In this document: positions 1 to 7,943 of the stretch, in pieces
How positions within the stretch are numbered: position 1 is the stretch's first letter
Layout: each line of letters begins with the position of its first letter
NCBI RefSeq assembly: GCF_052119705.1
Contig: NZ_JBGQOP010000005.1
Span: 1 to 64,000 of the forward strand
Reading direction: 5' to 3'
Source: Oceanimonas sp052119705
Lineage (GTDB): Bacteria; Pseudomonadota; Gammaproteobacteria; Enterobacterales; Aeromonadaceae
DNA length: 64,000 nucleotides
Translations under genes and position numbers: made by a program
Notes under the pieces: generated by a model
Database searches by the model: none
The model's input: the letters and a program-made list of their open reading frames with translations, nothing else
What the model was told of the DNA's origin: nothing

Positions 1-30
1 ACTAAATTTACGCTTGGTTCGGTATTGCAT

Positions 31-55
31 ACACTTCCTCACTCTGAAGAAGTGT
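31..55. other. hairpin in otherwise unassigned left end
   Basis: ACACTTC and GAAGTGT form a 7-bp stem, with three further inner pairs (TCA/TGA) after one mismatch. No T-tract follows on either strand, so I do not call it a terminator. The rest of 1-240 has no gene that I recognise; it could be the tail of a transcript from the left neighbour. Confidence 0.3.
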
Positions 56-249
56 CTACTTATTCGGGGCCATTCCAAGCAAAACACCGCGTTTGCAGGT
101 TTGAGTATGGTTAACACTTAGCACCTTACGGTAATAATTTGCCGCTCAAAGCGCAAAGTGGTAGTGCTGGTTGGCTGCTATTTAGCTTGATGCTGAACGC
201 TCGGCGCTATTATTGCCCCTCACATAATAATTATTAACAAGCGAGTAAA

Positions 250-375
250 AAGAGATTTTCCACATTGCAAGATCTTAATGCTAGATCGAGTATTTTATTA
301 TAAGTGCATGATAAGTAAGATCTAATATTTTATTTTAGATCTTGCTCAGATCCGCTTTACACAGAGTTATCCACA
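250..375. promoter_or_regulatory. GATC-rich, AT-rich region with DnaA boxes upstream of polA
   Basis: Five GATC sites occur within 82 bp (271, 284, 319, 338, 349) in very AT-rich DNA. A perfect DnaA box TTATCCACA lies at 367-375, and a one-mismatch box TTTTCCACA at 256-264. The stretch at 319-331 (GATCTAATATTTT) resembles the E. coli oriC 13-mers, and CAGAGTTATCCACAG matches the right edge of E. coli oriC. Only two good DnaA boxes are visible, fewer than a normal oriC. It may be a DnaA-responsive promoter region for polA or a remnant or variant origin. The polA start lies 76 bp downstream. Confidence 0.4.
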
Positions 376-451
376 GGCTAGGAAAGGCCTGCCGTGGTGT
401 CAACGGCCTAGCTGTGGCATGCTATAGACAACGCATCAACGAGAACACACC

Positions 452-3190
452 ATGGCTGCCCTTCCCAATAAACCCCTGATCCTAGTCGATGGATCTTCTT
501 ATCTTTATCGTGCCTATTTTGCCTCTTTAAAGGCGGATCTGCGCACCAGTGACGGCCGCCCCAGTGGCGCTATTCGTGTGGTCACTAATATGCTGCGTAG
601 CCTGCACAAGCAGTTTCCCGACTCGCAAGTGACAGTGGTGTTTGATGCCAAGGGCAAGACCTTTCGTGATGATCTGTACTCGGAATATAAGGCCCAGCGG
701 CCTTCAATGCCCGATGACTTACGCAGCCAAATAGAACCGATCCACAACATCATCAAAGCCATGGGCTTACCCCTGCTGATTGAGTCTGGCGTCGAAGCGG
801 ATGATGTAATAGGCACGCTCGCGCGCCAAGCGACAGAGCAGCAGTTGGACGTGGTGATCAGCACCGGCGATAAAGACATGGCGCAATTGGTGACCGATCA
901 TGTGTTGCTGATGGACACCATGAAAAATGAGTTTATGGACCGCGACGGCGTGATCGAAAAGTTTGGCGTGCCGCCCGAGCTGATTATCGACTTGTTGGCT
1001 TTAATCGGTGACAAGGTGGATAACATTCCGGGCATGCCGGGCGTAGGTGAAAAAACCGCGCTGGCCTTACTGCAAGGCTTGGGCTCGATTGAGCAGATTG
1101 GTACTCAGCTCGATAAAGTAGCGGCTCTTGGTTTTCGTGGATCTAAGAACTTTGCCGCTAAGTTCGTCGAACACAAGGAAATATTGGACTTATCTTACAC
1201 CTTGGCGACCATTAAAACCGATGTGGAGCTGCACTGTGGCCCCGCCGATTTGCAGCAAACCCCGCCAGATACCGAAGCGTTGACAGCGCTTTATCAAGAA
1301 TTTGAGTTTCGTAACCTGTTAGCCGAGCTGGATCCAGAGCTTGCCGATGTGCCAGCCAAGCCTGCTACACCGGCCATGGACGTGAACTATCAGACCATAT
1401 TGACCGAAGTCGAGTTGCAAGATTGGGTAACACGCTTAGGCAAAGCGCCTTATTTCGCCTTCGATACCGAAACCACCAGCCTCAACTATCGCGATGCCCG
1501 AGTGGTCGGCGTGTCATTTGCCATAGAGGCGGGTGAAGCGGCTTATGTGCCCTTTGGTCACGACTACTTAGATGCGCCCGAGCAATTGAGTGAAGCCGTA
1601 GTGTTGGCGGCGTTAAAGCCGTTGCTAGAAGCAGAGCTACCAATAAAGCTCGGCCAAAATTTAAAGTACGATGCCAATGTGTTGAAAAACCACGGTATTC
1701 AGATGCGCGGCATGGGGCTGGATACCATGTTGGAATCGTATGTACTGAACTCGGTACAAACGCGCCACGACATGGACAGCATGGCCAACTTCTTCTTAAA
1801 TCACGCCACTACGCCCTTTGAAGCCATTGCGGGTAAGGGCGCTAAGCAGCTGACCTTTAATCAAATTCCCCTAGAAGAAGCGGCTTTTTATGCGGCGGAA
1901 GACGCAGACATTACGCTGCGTTTACATCATCATTTAGCCGAGCAGCTGGCCGCCGAGCCGGTGCTGCAAAGTGTATTCACCGATATTGAAATGCCATTAG
2001 TGCCGATTTTGGCCGAAATGGAATACACGGGCGTGAAGATAGACAGCAAGCTGCTGGCCATTCAAAGCGATGAAATTGCCAAACGCCTTAAAGAGTTAGA
2101 GTTACAAGCTCATGAGTTAGCTGGCGAGCCCTTTAACTTAAGCTCGCCGAAGCAGTTGGGTGAAATCTTATTTACCAAGCTGGCTCTGCCCATTCTGAAG
2201 AAGACGCCTAAAGGTGCGCCTTCAACGGCCGAAGAAGTGTTGCAAGAGCTGGCGCTGGATTATCCACTGCCTAAATTACTGATGGAATATCGTGGTTTAA
2301 GTAAGCTCAAATCTACTTATACCGACAAGTTGCCGCTGATGGTGAATCAACACAGTGGCCGCATTCACACCTCTTATCATCAAGCCAATGCGGCCACGGG
2401 TCGCTTGTCATCCTCGGATCCTAACTTACAAAATATCCCGATCCGCACTCCAGAAGGGCGGCGCATTCGCCAAGCTTTTATCGCCGAGCCCGGTTATAAA
2501 TTGGTGGCGGCGGATTACTCGCAAATTGAACTGCGCATCATGGCGCATCTTTCCAAAGATAAAGGCCTGCTCGACGCCTTCTCTAAAGGGTTAGATGTGC
2601 ACAAAGCCACCGCCGCCGAGGTGTTTGGCGTGGCGTTGGACAGTGTGACCACAGAGCAGCGTCGTCGTGCCAAGGCCATTAACTTTGGCTTGATCTACGG
2701 CATGAGCGCCTTTGGTCTATCGCGCCAGTTAGGCATAGCGCGCCACGAGTCACAGACTTATATGGACATCTATTTTGAGCGCTATCCTGGTGTATTGAAA
2801 TACATGGAAGACACCCGCGCGCAGGCCGCCGAAAAAGGCTACGTGGAGACCTTATTTGGTCGTCGTTTGTATCTTCCTGAGATTAACGCCAAAAATGGCG
2901 CGCGCCGCAAAGGTGCCGAACGTGCAGCCATCAACGCGCCTATGCAGGGAACCGCCGCAGATATCATCAAGAAGGCCATGATTAAGGTCGCCGCTTGGTT
3001 AAAGGATCAAGTAGACGGTGAAGTGCGCATGCTGATGCAAGTGCACGATGAATTGGTGTTTGAAATTCGCGAAGACAAGGTCGAAGAATTTAAGCTGAAA
3101 ATCTGCGATTTAATGCAGCATGCCGCCAAGATCGATGTGCCATTACTGGTGGAAGCCGGTGAGGGCGATAACTGGAATCAAGCGCATTAG
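452..3190 (+). CDS. polA: DNA polymerase I
   Basis: Repair and Okazaki-fragment-processing polymerase of 912 residues (E. coli 928). The three domains are in order. The N-terminal 5' nuclease (about 1-290) carries EADDVIGTLA near 114, TGDKDMAQL near 139 and GDKVDNIPG near 187. The 3'-5' proofreading exonuclease has DTETTS near 336. The polymerase domain has motif A (ADYSQIELR, about 687), motif B (RRRAKAINFGLIYG, about 735) and motif C (VHDELVFE, about 863). The key acidic residues of all three activities are present, so it should be fully active. It is monocistronic, with an intrinsic terminator 40 bp downstream. In E. coli spf (Spot 42 RNA) follows polA; I do not see it here. Confidence 0.98.
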   Translation: MAALPNKPLILVDGSSYLYRAYFASLKADLRTSDGRPSGAIRVVTNMLRSLHKQFPDSQVTVVFDAKGKTFRDDLYSEYKAQRPSMPDDLRSQIEPIHNIIKAMGLPLLIESGVEADDVIGTLARQATEQQLDVVISTGDKDMAQLVTDHVLLMDTMKNEFMDRDGVIEKFGVPPELIIDLLALIGDKVDNIPGMPGVGEKTALALLQGLGSIEQIGTQLDKVAALGFRGSKNFAAKFVEHKEILDLSYTLATIKTDVELHCGPADLQQTPPDTEALTALYQEFEFRNLLAELDPELADVPAKPATPAMDVNYQTILTEVELQDWVTRLGKAPYFAFDTETTSLNYRDARVVGVSFAIEAGEAAYVPFGHDYLDAPEQLSEAVVLAALKPLLEAELPIKLGQNLKYDANVLKNHGIQMRGMGLDTMLESYVLNSVQTRHDMDSMANFFLNHATTPFEAIAGKGAKQLTFNQIPLEEAAFYAAEDADITLRLHHHLAEQLAAEPVLQSVFTDIEMPLVPILAEMEYTGVKIDSKLLAIQSDEIAKRLKELELQAHELAGEPFNLSSPKQLGEILFTKLALPILKKTPKGAPSTAEEVLQELALDYPLPKLLMEYRGLSKLKSTYTDKLPLMVNQHSGRIHTSYHQANAATGRLSSSDPNLQNIPIRTPEGRRIRQAFIAEPGYKLVAADYSQIELRIMAHLSKDKGLLDAFSKGLDVHKATAAEVFGVALDSVTTEQRRRAKAINFGLIYGMSAFGLSRQLGIARHESQTYMDIYFERYPGVLKYMEDTRAQAAEKGYVETLFGRRLYLPEINAKNGARRKGAERAAINAPMQGTAADIIKKAMIKVAAWLKDQVDGEVRMLMQVHDELVFEIREDKVEEFKLKICDLMQHAAKIDVPLLVEAGEGDNWNQAH

Positions 3191-3230
3191 ACATCGCTTT
3201 AAGTCGTAAACTGTAAACTGTAAGTTAAAG

Positions 3231-3260
3231 AAAAACCGGATTGAGAGATGCGGTTTTTTT
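3231..3260 (+). terminator. polA intrinsic terminator
   Basis: AAAAACCG (3231-3238) pairs with CGGTTTTT (3251-3258), followed by a run of seven T. It is flanked by loosely complementary arms rich in GTAA/TTAC (about 3200-3230 and 3283-3305), a layout seen at several other gene ends in this window. Confidence 0.75.
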
Positions 3261-3340
3261 ATGGGTGATTTATAACTGATCGCTGACGGCTTACAGCTGA
3301 CAGCTTTCCTTTCAAGAGTTAGCTCGCTATTATCGGATTT

Positions 3341-3427
3341 GTTAGTCGGGGAGCCTTAAGCAGGCTGAGACGGTAGATACCGGACCCGCTGTACCTGATC
3401 CAGTTAATACTGGCGTAGGAAACTAAC
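3341..3427 (+). promoter_or_regulatory. TPP riboswitch (THI element)
   Basis: P1 is closed by GTTAGT (3341-3346) and ACTAAC (3422-3427). Inside are the conserved THI-box segments: GCTGAGA at 3364-3370, ACCCGCTG, ACCTGATC at 3393-3400, and the TACTGGCGTAGGAAA block near 3408-3422. These correspond to the pyrimidine-sensor GCTGAGA helix and the pyrophosphate-sensor CTGAT...GCGTAGG helix. It is 50 nt upstream of thiD on the same strand. A possible -10 TATTAT lies at 3328-3333, without a good -35. TPP binding should lower thiD expression. Confidence 0.95.
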
Positions 3428-3469
3428 AGGTAAATACCTATTTACCTGCAGGTCCTTCGCCCGAAGGAG
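3428..3469 (+). promoter_or_regulatory. expression platform: hairpin covering the thiD ribosome binding site
   Basis: Two perfect hairpins follow the aptamer. AGGTAAATA/TATTTACCT (3428-3447) comes first. TCCTTCG/CGAAGGA (3453-3459 with 3462-3468) then buries the Shine-Dalgarno bases AAGGAG (3464-3469), 8 nt before the thiD ATG. There is no T-tract, so control is more likely translational than by termination. Confidence 0.65.
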
Positions 3470-3477
3470 CTTAATAA

Positions 3478-4335
3478 ATGTCCACTCAGTTATCTGCTAA
3501 TGCAGAACAGAATCAGCAACCTCAGCACCAAAAGCCCATCGTCCTCACCATAGCCGGCTCCGACAGCTGCGGTGGTGCTGGTATTCAAGCGGACATTAAA
3601 GCCATTTCTGCCACCGGCGGTTATGCTTGCTCCGTGATCACGGCACTGACTGCGCAAAATACCCAAGGCGTGACCGCCGTACATCCTACGCCGCAGACCA
3701 TGATCCAAGCGCAATTAGATGCGGTATTTAGTGATCTCGCCATTACTTCGGTTAAAGTCGGCATGTTGGGCGACAGTGAAACCATTCGCACTGTGGTGGC
3801 GGCGCTGCGTCGTTATCAGCCTGCCCATTTAGTGGTAGATCCGGTCATGGTCACCGCCAATGGCGACATGTTGCTGGCGGAAGATGCGGTAAATTGTTTA
3901 CGTGAAGAGTTGCTGCCGTTGGCGGATGTGATCACGCCAAACTTACCGGAAGCCGCAGCTTTATTAGGTGTGGCCATTCCTCGGCACTTGTCGGACGTAG
4001 AAGCCTTATTTGCTGGGTTACAGCAGTTAGATTGCAAGGCGGTACTGATCAAAGGCGGCTTCTTGCAACAAGAAGCGCGTAGCCCAGACTGGCTGTTGGT
4101 TGATGATCAAATACGCTACTTCGATACGCCGCGTATTATGACGTCAAATACCCATGGCACTGGCTGTACCTTGTCGGCGGCCTTGGCCAGTTATTTAGGT
4201 CAAGGCTTTAGCCTAGAAGAAGCGGTAGCGCGGGCTAAGCACTATATTGATCAGGCAATTTTGGCCGGCAGCCGAGTGCGAATCGGCCACGGCCGCGGCC
4301 CAGTAGAGCACTTCTTTAAGGCGCTAAGTAATTAA
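3478..4335 (+). CDS. thiD: hydroxymethylpyrimidine/phosphomethylpyrimidine kinase
   Basis: Cytoplasmic ribokinase-fold (PfkB-like) kinase that phosphorylates HMP to HMP-PP for thiamine synthesis. It has 285 residues; E. coli ThiD has 266, and the extra length is a polar N-terminal stretch of about 18 residues rich in Gln. The N-terminal motif TIAGSDSCGGAGIQADIKA and the anion-hole motif GTGCTLSAA near residue 226 are diagnostic. It stands alone rather than in a thiCEFSGH or thiMDE operon, but the TPP riboswitch directly upstream confirms its pathway. The start is set by the AAGGAG site 8 nt before ATG. Confidence 0.96.
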   Translation: MSTQLSANAEQNQQPQHQKPIVLTIAGSDSCGGAGIQADIKAISATGGYACSVITALTAQNTQGVTAVHPTPQTMIQAQLDAVFSDLAITSVKVGMLGDSETIRTVVAALRRYQPAHLVVDPVMVTANGDMLLAEDAVNCLREELLPLADVITPNLPEAAALLGVAIPRHLSDVEALFAGLQQLDCKAVLIKGGFLQQEARSPDWLLVDDQIRYFDTPRIMTSNTHGTGCTLSAALASYLGQGFSLEEAVARAKHYIDQAILAGSRVRIGHGRGPVEHFFKALSN

Positions 4336-4546
4336 AGATATATCTGCAACGAAATCCGCACTCTTTGTTTACGATAAGCACGAAATTATAGTGATTAGGT
4401 CTGAAAGACATTATTGATAGTAAGAGCCAAATCCGAGCGCATGTGGGACAGCAATCTTACCCATTTTAAATCTTAATCATTTTCGATCTCATGTTCGTTT
4501 TTTGCGGGCTTAGTGGATTTCGTTGCAAAAATAGCTTTGGCTCTTT
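4336..4546. repeat. hairpin-bounded dispersed repeat, family 1 copy A
   Basis: Outer arms TGCAACGAAATCC (4345-4357) and its exact complement (4515-4527) enclose inner arms AAGAGCCAAA (4422-4431) and TTTGGCTCTT (4536-4545). The left part aligns with copies at 30740 and 63901 (TTAAAGAT ... TGCNACGAAA ... CACG.AA ... ATAGTGAT). The remainder of this intergenic region to 4700 shows no gene that I recognise. Confidence 0.6.
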
Positions 4547-4705
4547 CTCGGTCGTAGGCTTCCGGCTTCAAGCTGACCGCTTACTGCTGCCTTCAGGGCT
4601 TTGATCCAGTTCGCGTTTTTTACATCTGGCGTGCTAAAAACGGTACCTTGCTTGCGTTTTACAAGGTCGACTTGTAGTATCTTCGAAAATAATAATATAA
4701 AAATA

Positions 4706-4756
4706 ATCGATTAACTGTTTGATAAGCTAGATTAACTTTTCGAGAAGTTAATCGAT
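4706..4756. promoter_or_regulatory. palindromic operator candidate upstream of mnhA
   Basis: ATCGATTAAC (4706-4715) and GTTAATCGAT (4747-4756) are exact inverted copies. A middle copy GATTAACTT (4730-4738) pairs with AAGTTAATC (4745-4753). The two direct GATTAAC copies are 21 bp apart, two helical turns. The surrounding DNA is AT-rich and promoter-like. The regulator is unknown. Confidence 0.45.
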
Positions 4757-4864
4757 AAATAAGCGAAATCATTCCTAACTATAGCCCCCGCACAGTGCCA
4801 TTTCTCCCTCTATTTTTCGTTTATTCTATTGCCTGAACGGGCAAGGAAAGGAGACGTTTTTCCT

Positions 4865-7168
4865 ATGCTTGTTGCCATTTTATTGGGCTTTGTTTTAGCC
4901 TTTTTGGTGCCACAACTATCCCGCGTTATGGGCGCGAAGATTGGTTGGTGCTTGTCGGTACTACCGGCGGCATTGTTTGGCTATTTTTTAACGTTTTGGT
5001 CAGCCGTGACGGGCGGCGAAGCCCTCTATTATCAATACGCTTGGATCCCGAGCCTAGATATTAACCTCAGTTTTATGGTTGACGGCCTGAGCTTAATGTT
5101 TGCCTTGTTGATCACGGGTATTGGTACTTTTATCTTTATTTATGCGGGCCGTTATCTGCATGGTCATAAAGATATACACAAACTATTGATGTATCTGTTG
5201 GCCTTTATGGCGGCCATGCTGGGCTTAGTATTATCCAGCAACTTGATTGCCATGTTTGTGTTTTGGGAGCTAACCAGCTTTACCTCTTATTTGCTGATCG
5301 GTTTTAATCACGAACAAGAAAAAGCGCGCAAGGCCGCCTTGCAGGGCTTTTTTATTACCGTGGCTGGCGGGCTGGCGCTAATGACGGGCTTAATTTTGCT
5401 CGGCACCATGGGTGGCAGTTTCGAGATGACAGAGCTGCTAGCTCAAGGCACTTCATTACAAGACAATCCATTATTTCTCGCCATGATGGGCCTGATTTTG
5501 CTGGGCGCCTTTACTAAATCCGCTCAAGCGCCATTTCATTTTTGGCTGCCTAACGCCATGGCGGCACCCACGCCTGTGAGTGCCTACTTGCACTCGGCGA
5601 CTATGGTAAAAGCCGGTATTTATTTGATGGCGCGTTTGCAGCCTATGATGGCGGGCAATGAGGTGTGGATCATGACGCTGTCGTTATTTGGCGGCGTAAC
5701 CATGACCTTGGGCGCCATTATGGCGGTGTGCAGCACAGATCTAAAACGTATTCTGGCTTATTCGACCGTGATGGCATTGGGCACGCTGACCATGCTGATT
5801 GGTGTGGGCACGCCTCATGCGTTAGAGGCGGCTATGGTGTTTTTGCTGGCTCATGCCTTATATAAAGGCGCGCTCTTTATGGCCGCTGGCACCTTGGATT
5901 ACTCCACCGGCACCAAAGATGTACGGGATTTGTCGGGCTTGCGCATCTATATGCCGCACACTGCCATGTATACCAGTCTCGCGGCACTATCATTGGCGGG
6001 CATTCCGCCTTTGTTTGGCTTTATCGCCAAGGAGCTAATGTTTAGTGGTGCCTTAGGCAGTACTAAACTGGCTGGCTTATTAACCGTGCTGTGCGTTATT
6101 ACCGCCATTTGCATAGTGGCGGCCAGTGCCCTAGTCGCCATTAAGCCCTTTTATGGGCCCTATAAAACCACACCCAGAATACCGGAAGAAGCGCACTGGG
6201 CGATGCGCTTAGGCTTTACCGTATTGGCGCTGCTCAGCTTGATCTTAGGCCTGGTGCCGAGTCTGGTCTCTCCACTATTACAAGCCGCGACGAATGCGAT
6301 TCAAGGTTCTACAACACCAAGCGAATTAGATCTTGCCCTGTGGCACGGCTTTAATCTGCCGCTGTTACTGAGTGCGATAGCACTATTGTGTGGCGGCCTC
6401 TTATATAGCTACTGGAATCAGGTTCGCGAGCCGTTAACCAAGGCCATCGACTTCTTGGCTTATGGCCCCGAGCGTTGCTATGAGCGCATGATGCAAGGCT
6501 TGGTCTGGATTGCCGATAAGCAAACTCGTGTGCTGCAAAATGGCTACATGACTAATTATATTCTGACTATCTTGCTGACCACGATAGCGCTGCTTACCTA
6601 TGTATTTTGGTCACGAGACGCCTTCGTCTATTCGCTCTCGTTTGCGGATGTGCACTTTTATGAGGTGGTGATAGCACTGTTAATGATGGTGTCGGCGATT
6701 TATGCCTGTGTCACCTGTTTGCGCTTAGGCTCGGTGGCGGCATTAGGCGTGTTGGGTTTCGTGATGGCCATGGTGTATGTGTTCTTTAGCGCGCCCGACT
6801 TAGCCATTACTCAGATCTTGGTGGAAACCCTAACCGTGATCATGCTGGTATTGGTCTTGTTCCGCCTGCCGCGCTTTCAAGAACTTTCTAGCCGCTGGGT
6901 GCGGGTGCGCGATGCAGCCGTGGCCGGTGCCTTTGGGGTGCTGGTGACTATGATGCTGCTGACGGTTAATCAAACAGCCATGCCTGGTGAGCGCATTTCA
7001 GATTATCTGGTTGCCAACAGCTATGTGCTGGCTCATGGCCGTAACATAGTGAACGTGATCTTGGTGGACTTTAGGGCGCTCGATACCTTAGGGGAAATTT
7101 TTGTGCTGGCGTTGGCGGCCATAGGCGTCAATGCCATGATCCGCTTTCGTGCGGAGGATCAGTCATGA
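4865..7168 (+). CDS. mnhA: Mrp-type Na+/H+ antiporter subunit A
   Basis: Largest membrane subunit of the seven-gene Mrp/Mnh cation/proton antiporter, related to complex I NuoL. It has about 20 membrane segments. The proton-channel signature is present: WELTSFTSYLLIGF near 134 carries the conserved Glu, and FTKSAQAPFHFWLPNAM near 216 the Lys. The C-terminus carries the MbhD/DUF4040-like stretch APDLAITQILVETL and an MbhE-like tail. I chose the ATG at 4865, preceded by AAAGGAG; an in-frame TTG at 4829 would add a charged, non-membrane leader and is unlikely. First gene of mnhABCDEFG, overlapping mnhB by 4 bp. Confidence 0.93.
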   Translation: MLVAILLGFVLAFLVPQLSRVMGAKIGWCLSVLPAALFGYFLTFWSAVTGGEALYYQYAWIPSLDINLSFMVDGLSLMFALLITGIGTFIFIYAGRYLHGHKDIHKLLMYLLAFMAAMLGLVLSSNLIAMFVFWELTSFTSYLLIGFNHEQEKARKAALQGFFITVAGGLALMTGLILLGTMGGSFEMTELLAQGTSLQDNPLFLAMMGLILLGAFTKSAQAPFHFWLPNAMAAPTPVSAYLHSATMVKAGIYLMARLQPMMAGNEVWIMTLSLFGGVTMTLGAIMAVCSTDLKRILAYSTVMALGTLTMLIGVGTPHALEAAMVFLLAHALYKGALFMAAGTLDYSTGTKDVRDLSGLRIYMPHTAMYTSLAALSLAGIPPLFGFIAKELMFSGALGSTKLAGLLTVLCVITAICIVAASALVAIKPFYGPYKTTPRIPEEAHWAMRLGFTVLALLSLILGLVPSLVSPLLQAATNAIQGSTTPSELDLALWHGFNLPLLLSAIALLCGGLLYSYWNQVREPLTKAIDFLAYGPERCYERMMQGLVWIADKQTRVLQNGYMTNYILTILLTTIALLTYVFWSRDAFVYSLSFADVHFYEVVIALLMMVSAIYACVTCLRLGSVAALGVLGFVMAMVYVFFSAPDLAITQILVETLTVIMLVLVLFRLPRFQELSSRWVRVRDAAVAGAFGVLVTMMLLTVNQTAMPGERISDYLVANSYVLAHGRNIVNVILVDFRALDTLGEIFVLALAAIGVNAMIRFRAEDQS

Positions 7169-7596
7169 GAACCGATACCTCGATAATCTTACAAACCGCC
7201 ACCCGCATGCTGGTGCCGCTGTTATTGCTGTTCTCCATTTTCTTGCTGCTGCGCGGCCATAACGAGCCCGGTGGTGGTTTTATTGCCGGTCTGGTGGCGT
7301 CCTGTGCTTTTGGTCTGCATTTATTTGCCTTCGATGCGCGCAGTACTCGCGTGCTATTAAAGGTGGAAAGCCAGCATCTGATGGGCGTGGGCCTGTGTCT
7401 GGCACTGTTGAGCGGCATGGTGGGCGTACTTTTCAACGGTCAGCCGTTTCTCACCAGCCAATGGGTTCAGGTTTATCTGCCGGGCGTGGGTGAGCTCAGT
7501 TTAAGTACCCCCTTGTTGTTCGATATCGGCGTCTACTTGGTGGTAATCGGCGTGGTATCGACCATTTTACTGTCGCTCGATAAGTCGGAGGATTAA
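7165..7596 (+). CDS. mnhB: Mrp-type Na+/H+ antiporter subunit B
   Basis: MnhB/MrpB family, 143 residues with four predicted membrane helices. The motif GHNEPGGGFIAGLV near residues 30-43 is the family hallmark. The start ATG overlaps the mnhA stop (ATGA), and its own stop overlaps the mnhC start by one base, so translation is coupled. It works only as part of the Mrp complex in the inner membrane. Confidence 0.93.
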   Translation: MRTDTSIILQTATRMLVPLLLLFSIFLLLRGHNEPGGGFIAGLVASCAFGLHLFAFDARSTRVLLKVESQHLMGVGLCLALLSGMVGVLFNGQPFLTSQWVQVYLPGVGELSLSTPLLFDIGVYLVVIGVVSTILLSLDKSED

Positions 7597-7943
7597 TGGA
7601 AAACCTATTCGCATTTGTGATTGGCGGTCTGTATGCCACCGCCTTATTTATGATGCTCAGACGCAGCATAGTGAAATTGGTGATCGGGCTGATGATTTTA
7701 TCTAACGCCGCTAATCTTTTGATCTTAACCGCCGGTGGCTTGGTGCGTGGCGCGCCCCCTTTGATCCCCGAGCATTTAGAGCGGGTGGCTGCGGCTATAG
7801 CTGACCCCTTGCCGCAGGCGCTGATCTTAACCGCTATCGTCATTAGCTTTGGGGTGCTGGCCTTCGCCGTGGTATTAATTCACCGCGCCTATGAGGTGAT
7901 AGGCGCCGATGATTTGAATGAAATGAAGAGTACCGACTTGTGA
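7596..7943 (+). CDS. mnhC: Mrp-type Na+/H+ antiporter subunit C
   Basis: 115-residue NuoK-like subunit with three membrane helices. The sequence RSIVKLVIGLMILSNAANLLIL matches the NuoK/MrpC core, and the DPLPQALILTAIVIS segment is strongly conserved in the family. It starts in a TAATG overlap with mnhB and ends in a GTGA overlap with mnhD. Confidence 0.93.
   Translation: MENLFAFVIGGLYATALFMMLRRSIVKLVIGLMILSNAANLLILTAGGLVRGAPPLIPEHLERVAAAIADPLPQALILTAIVISFGVLAFAVVLIHRAYEVIGADDLNEMKSTDL

Noticed and set aside
250..451. Full chromosomal origin of replication
   Set aside because: Only two good DnaA boxes and no flanking mnmG/mioC or dnaA genes; reported as oriC-like only.
514..879. Minus-strand frame inside polA (121 codons)
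   Set aside because: Shadow of the polA reading frame; no ribosome site or family match.
3191..3340. Spot 42 (spf) RNA downstream of polA
   Set aside because: No sequence like spf is visible; only the polA terminator and the riboswitch leader are present.
4829..4864. Upstream TTG start for mnhA
   Set aside because: Adds charged residues before the first membrane helix and lacks a ribosome site; ATG 4865 has AAAGGAG.
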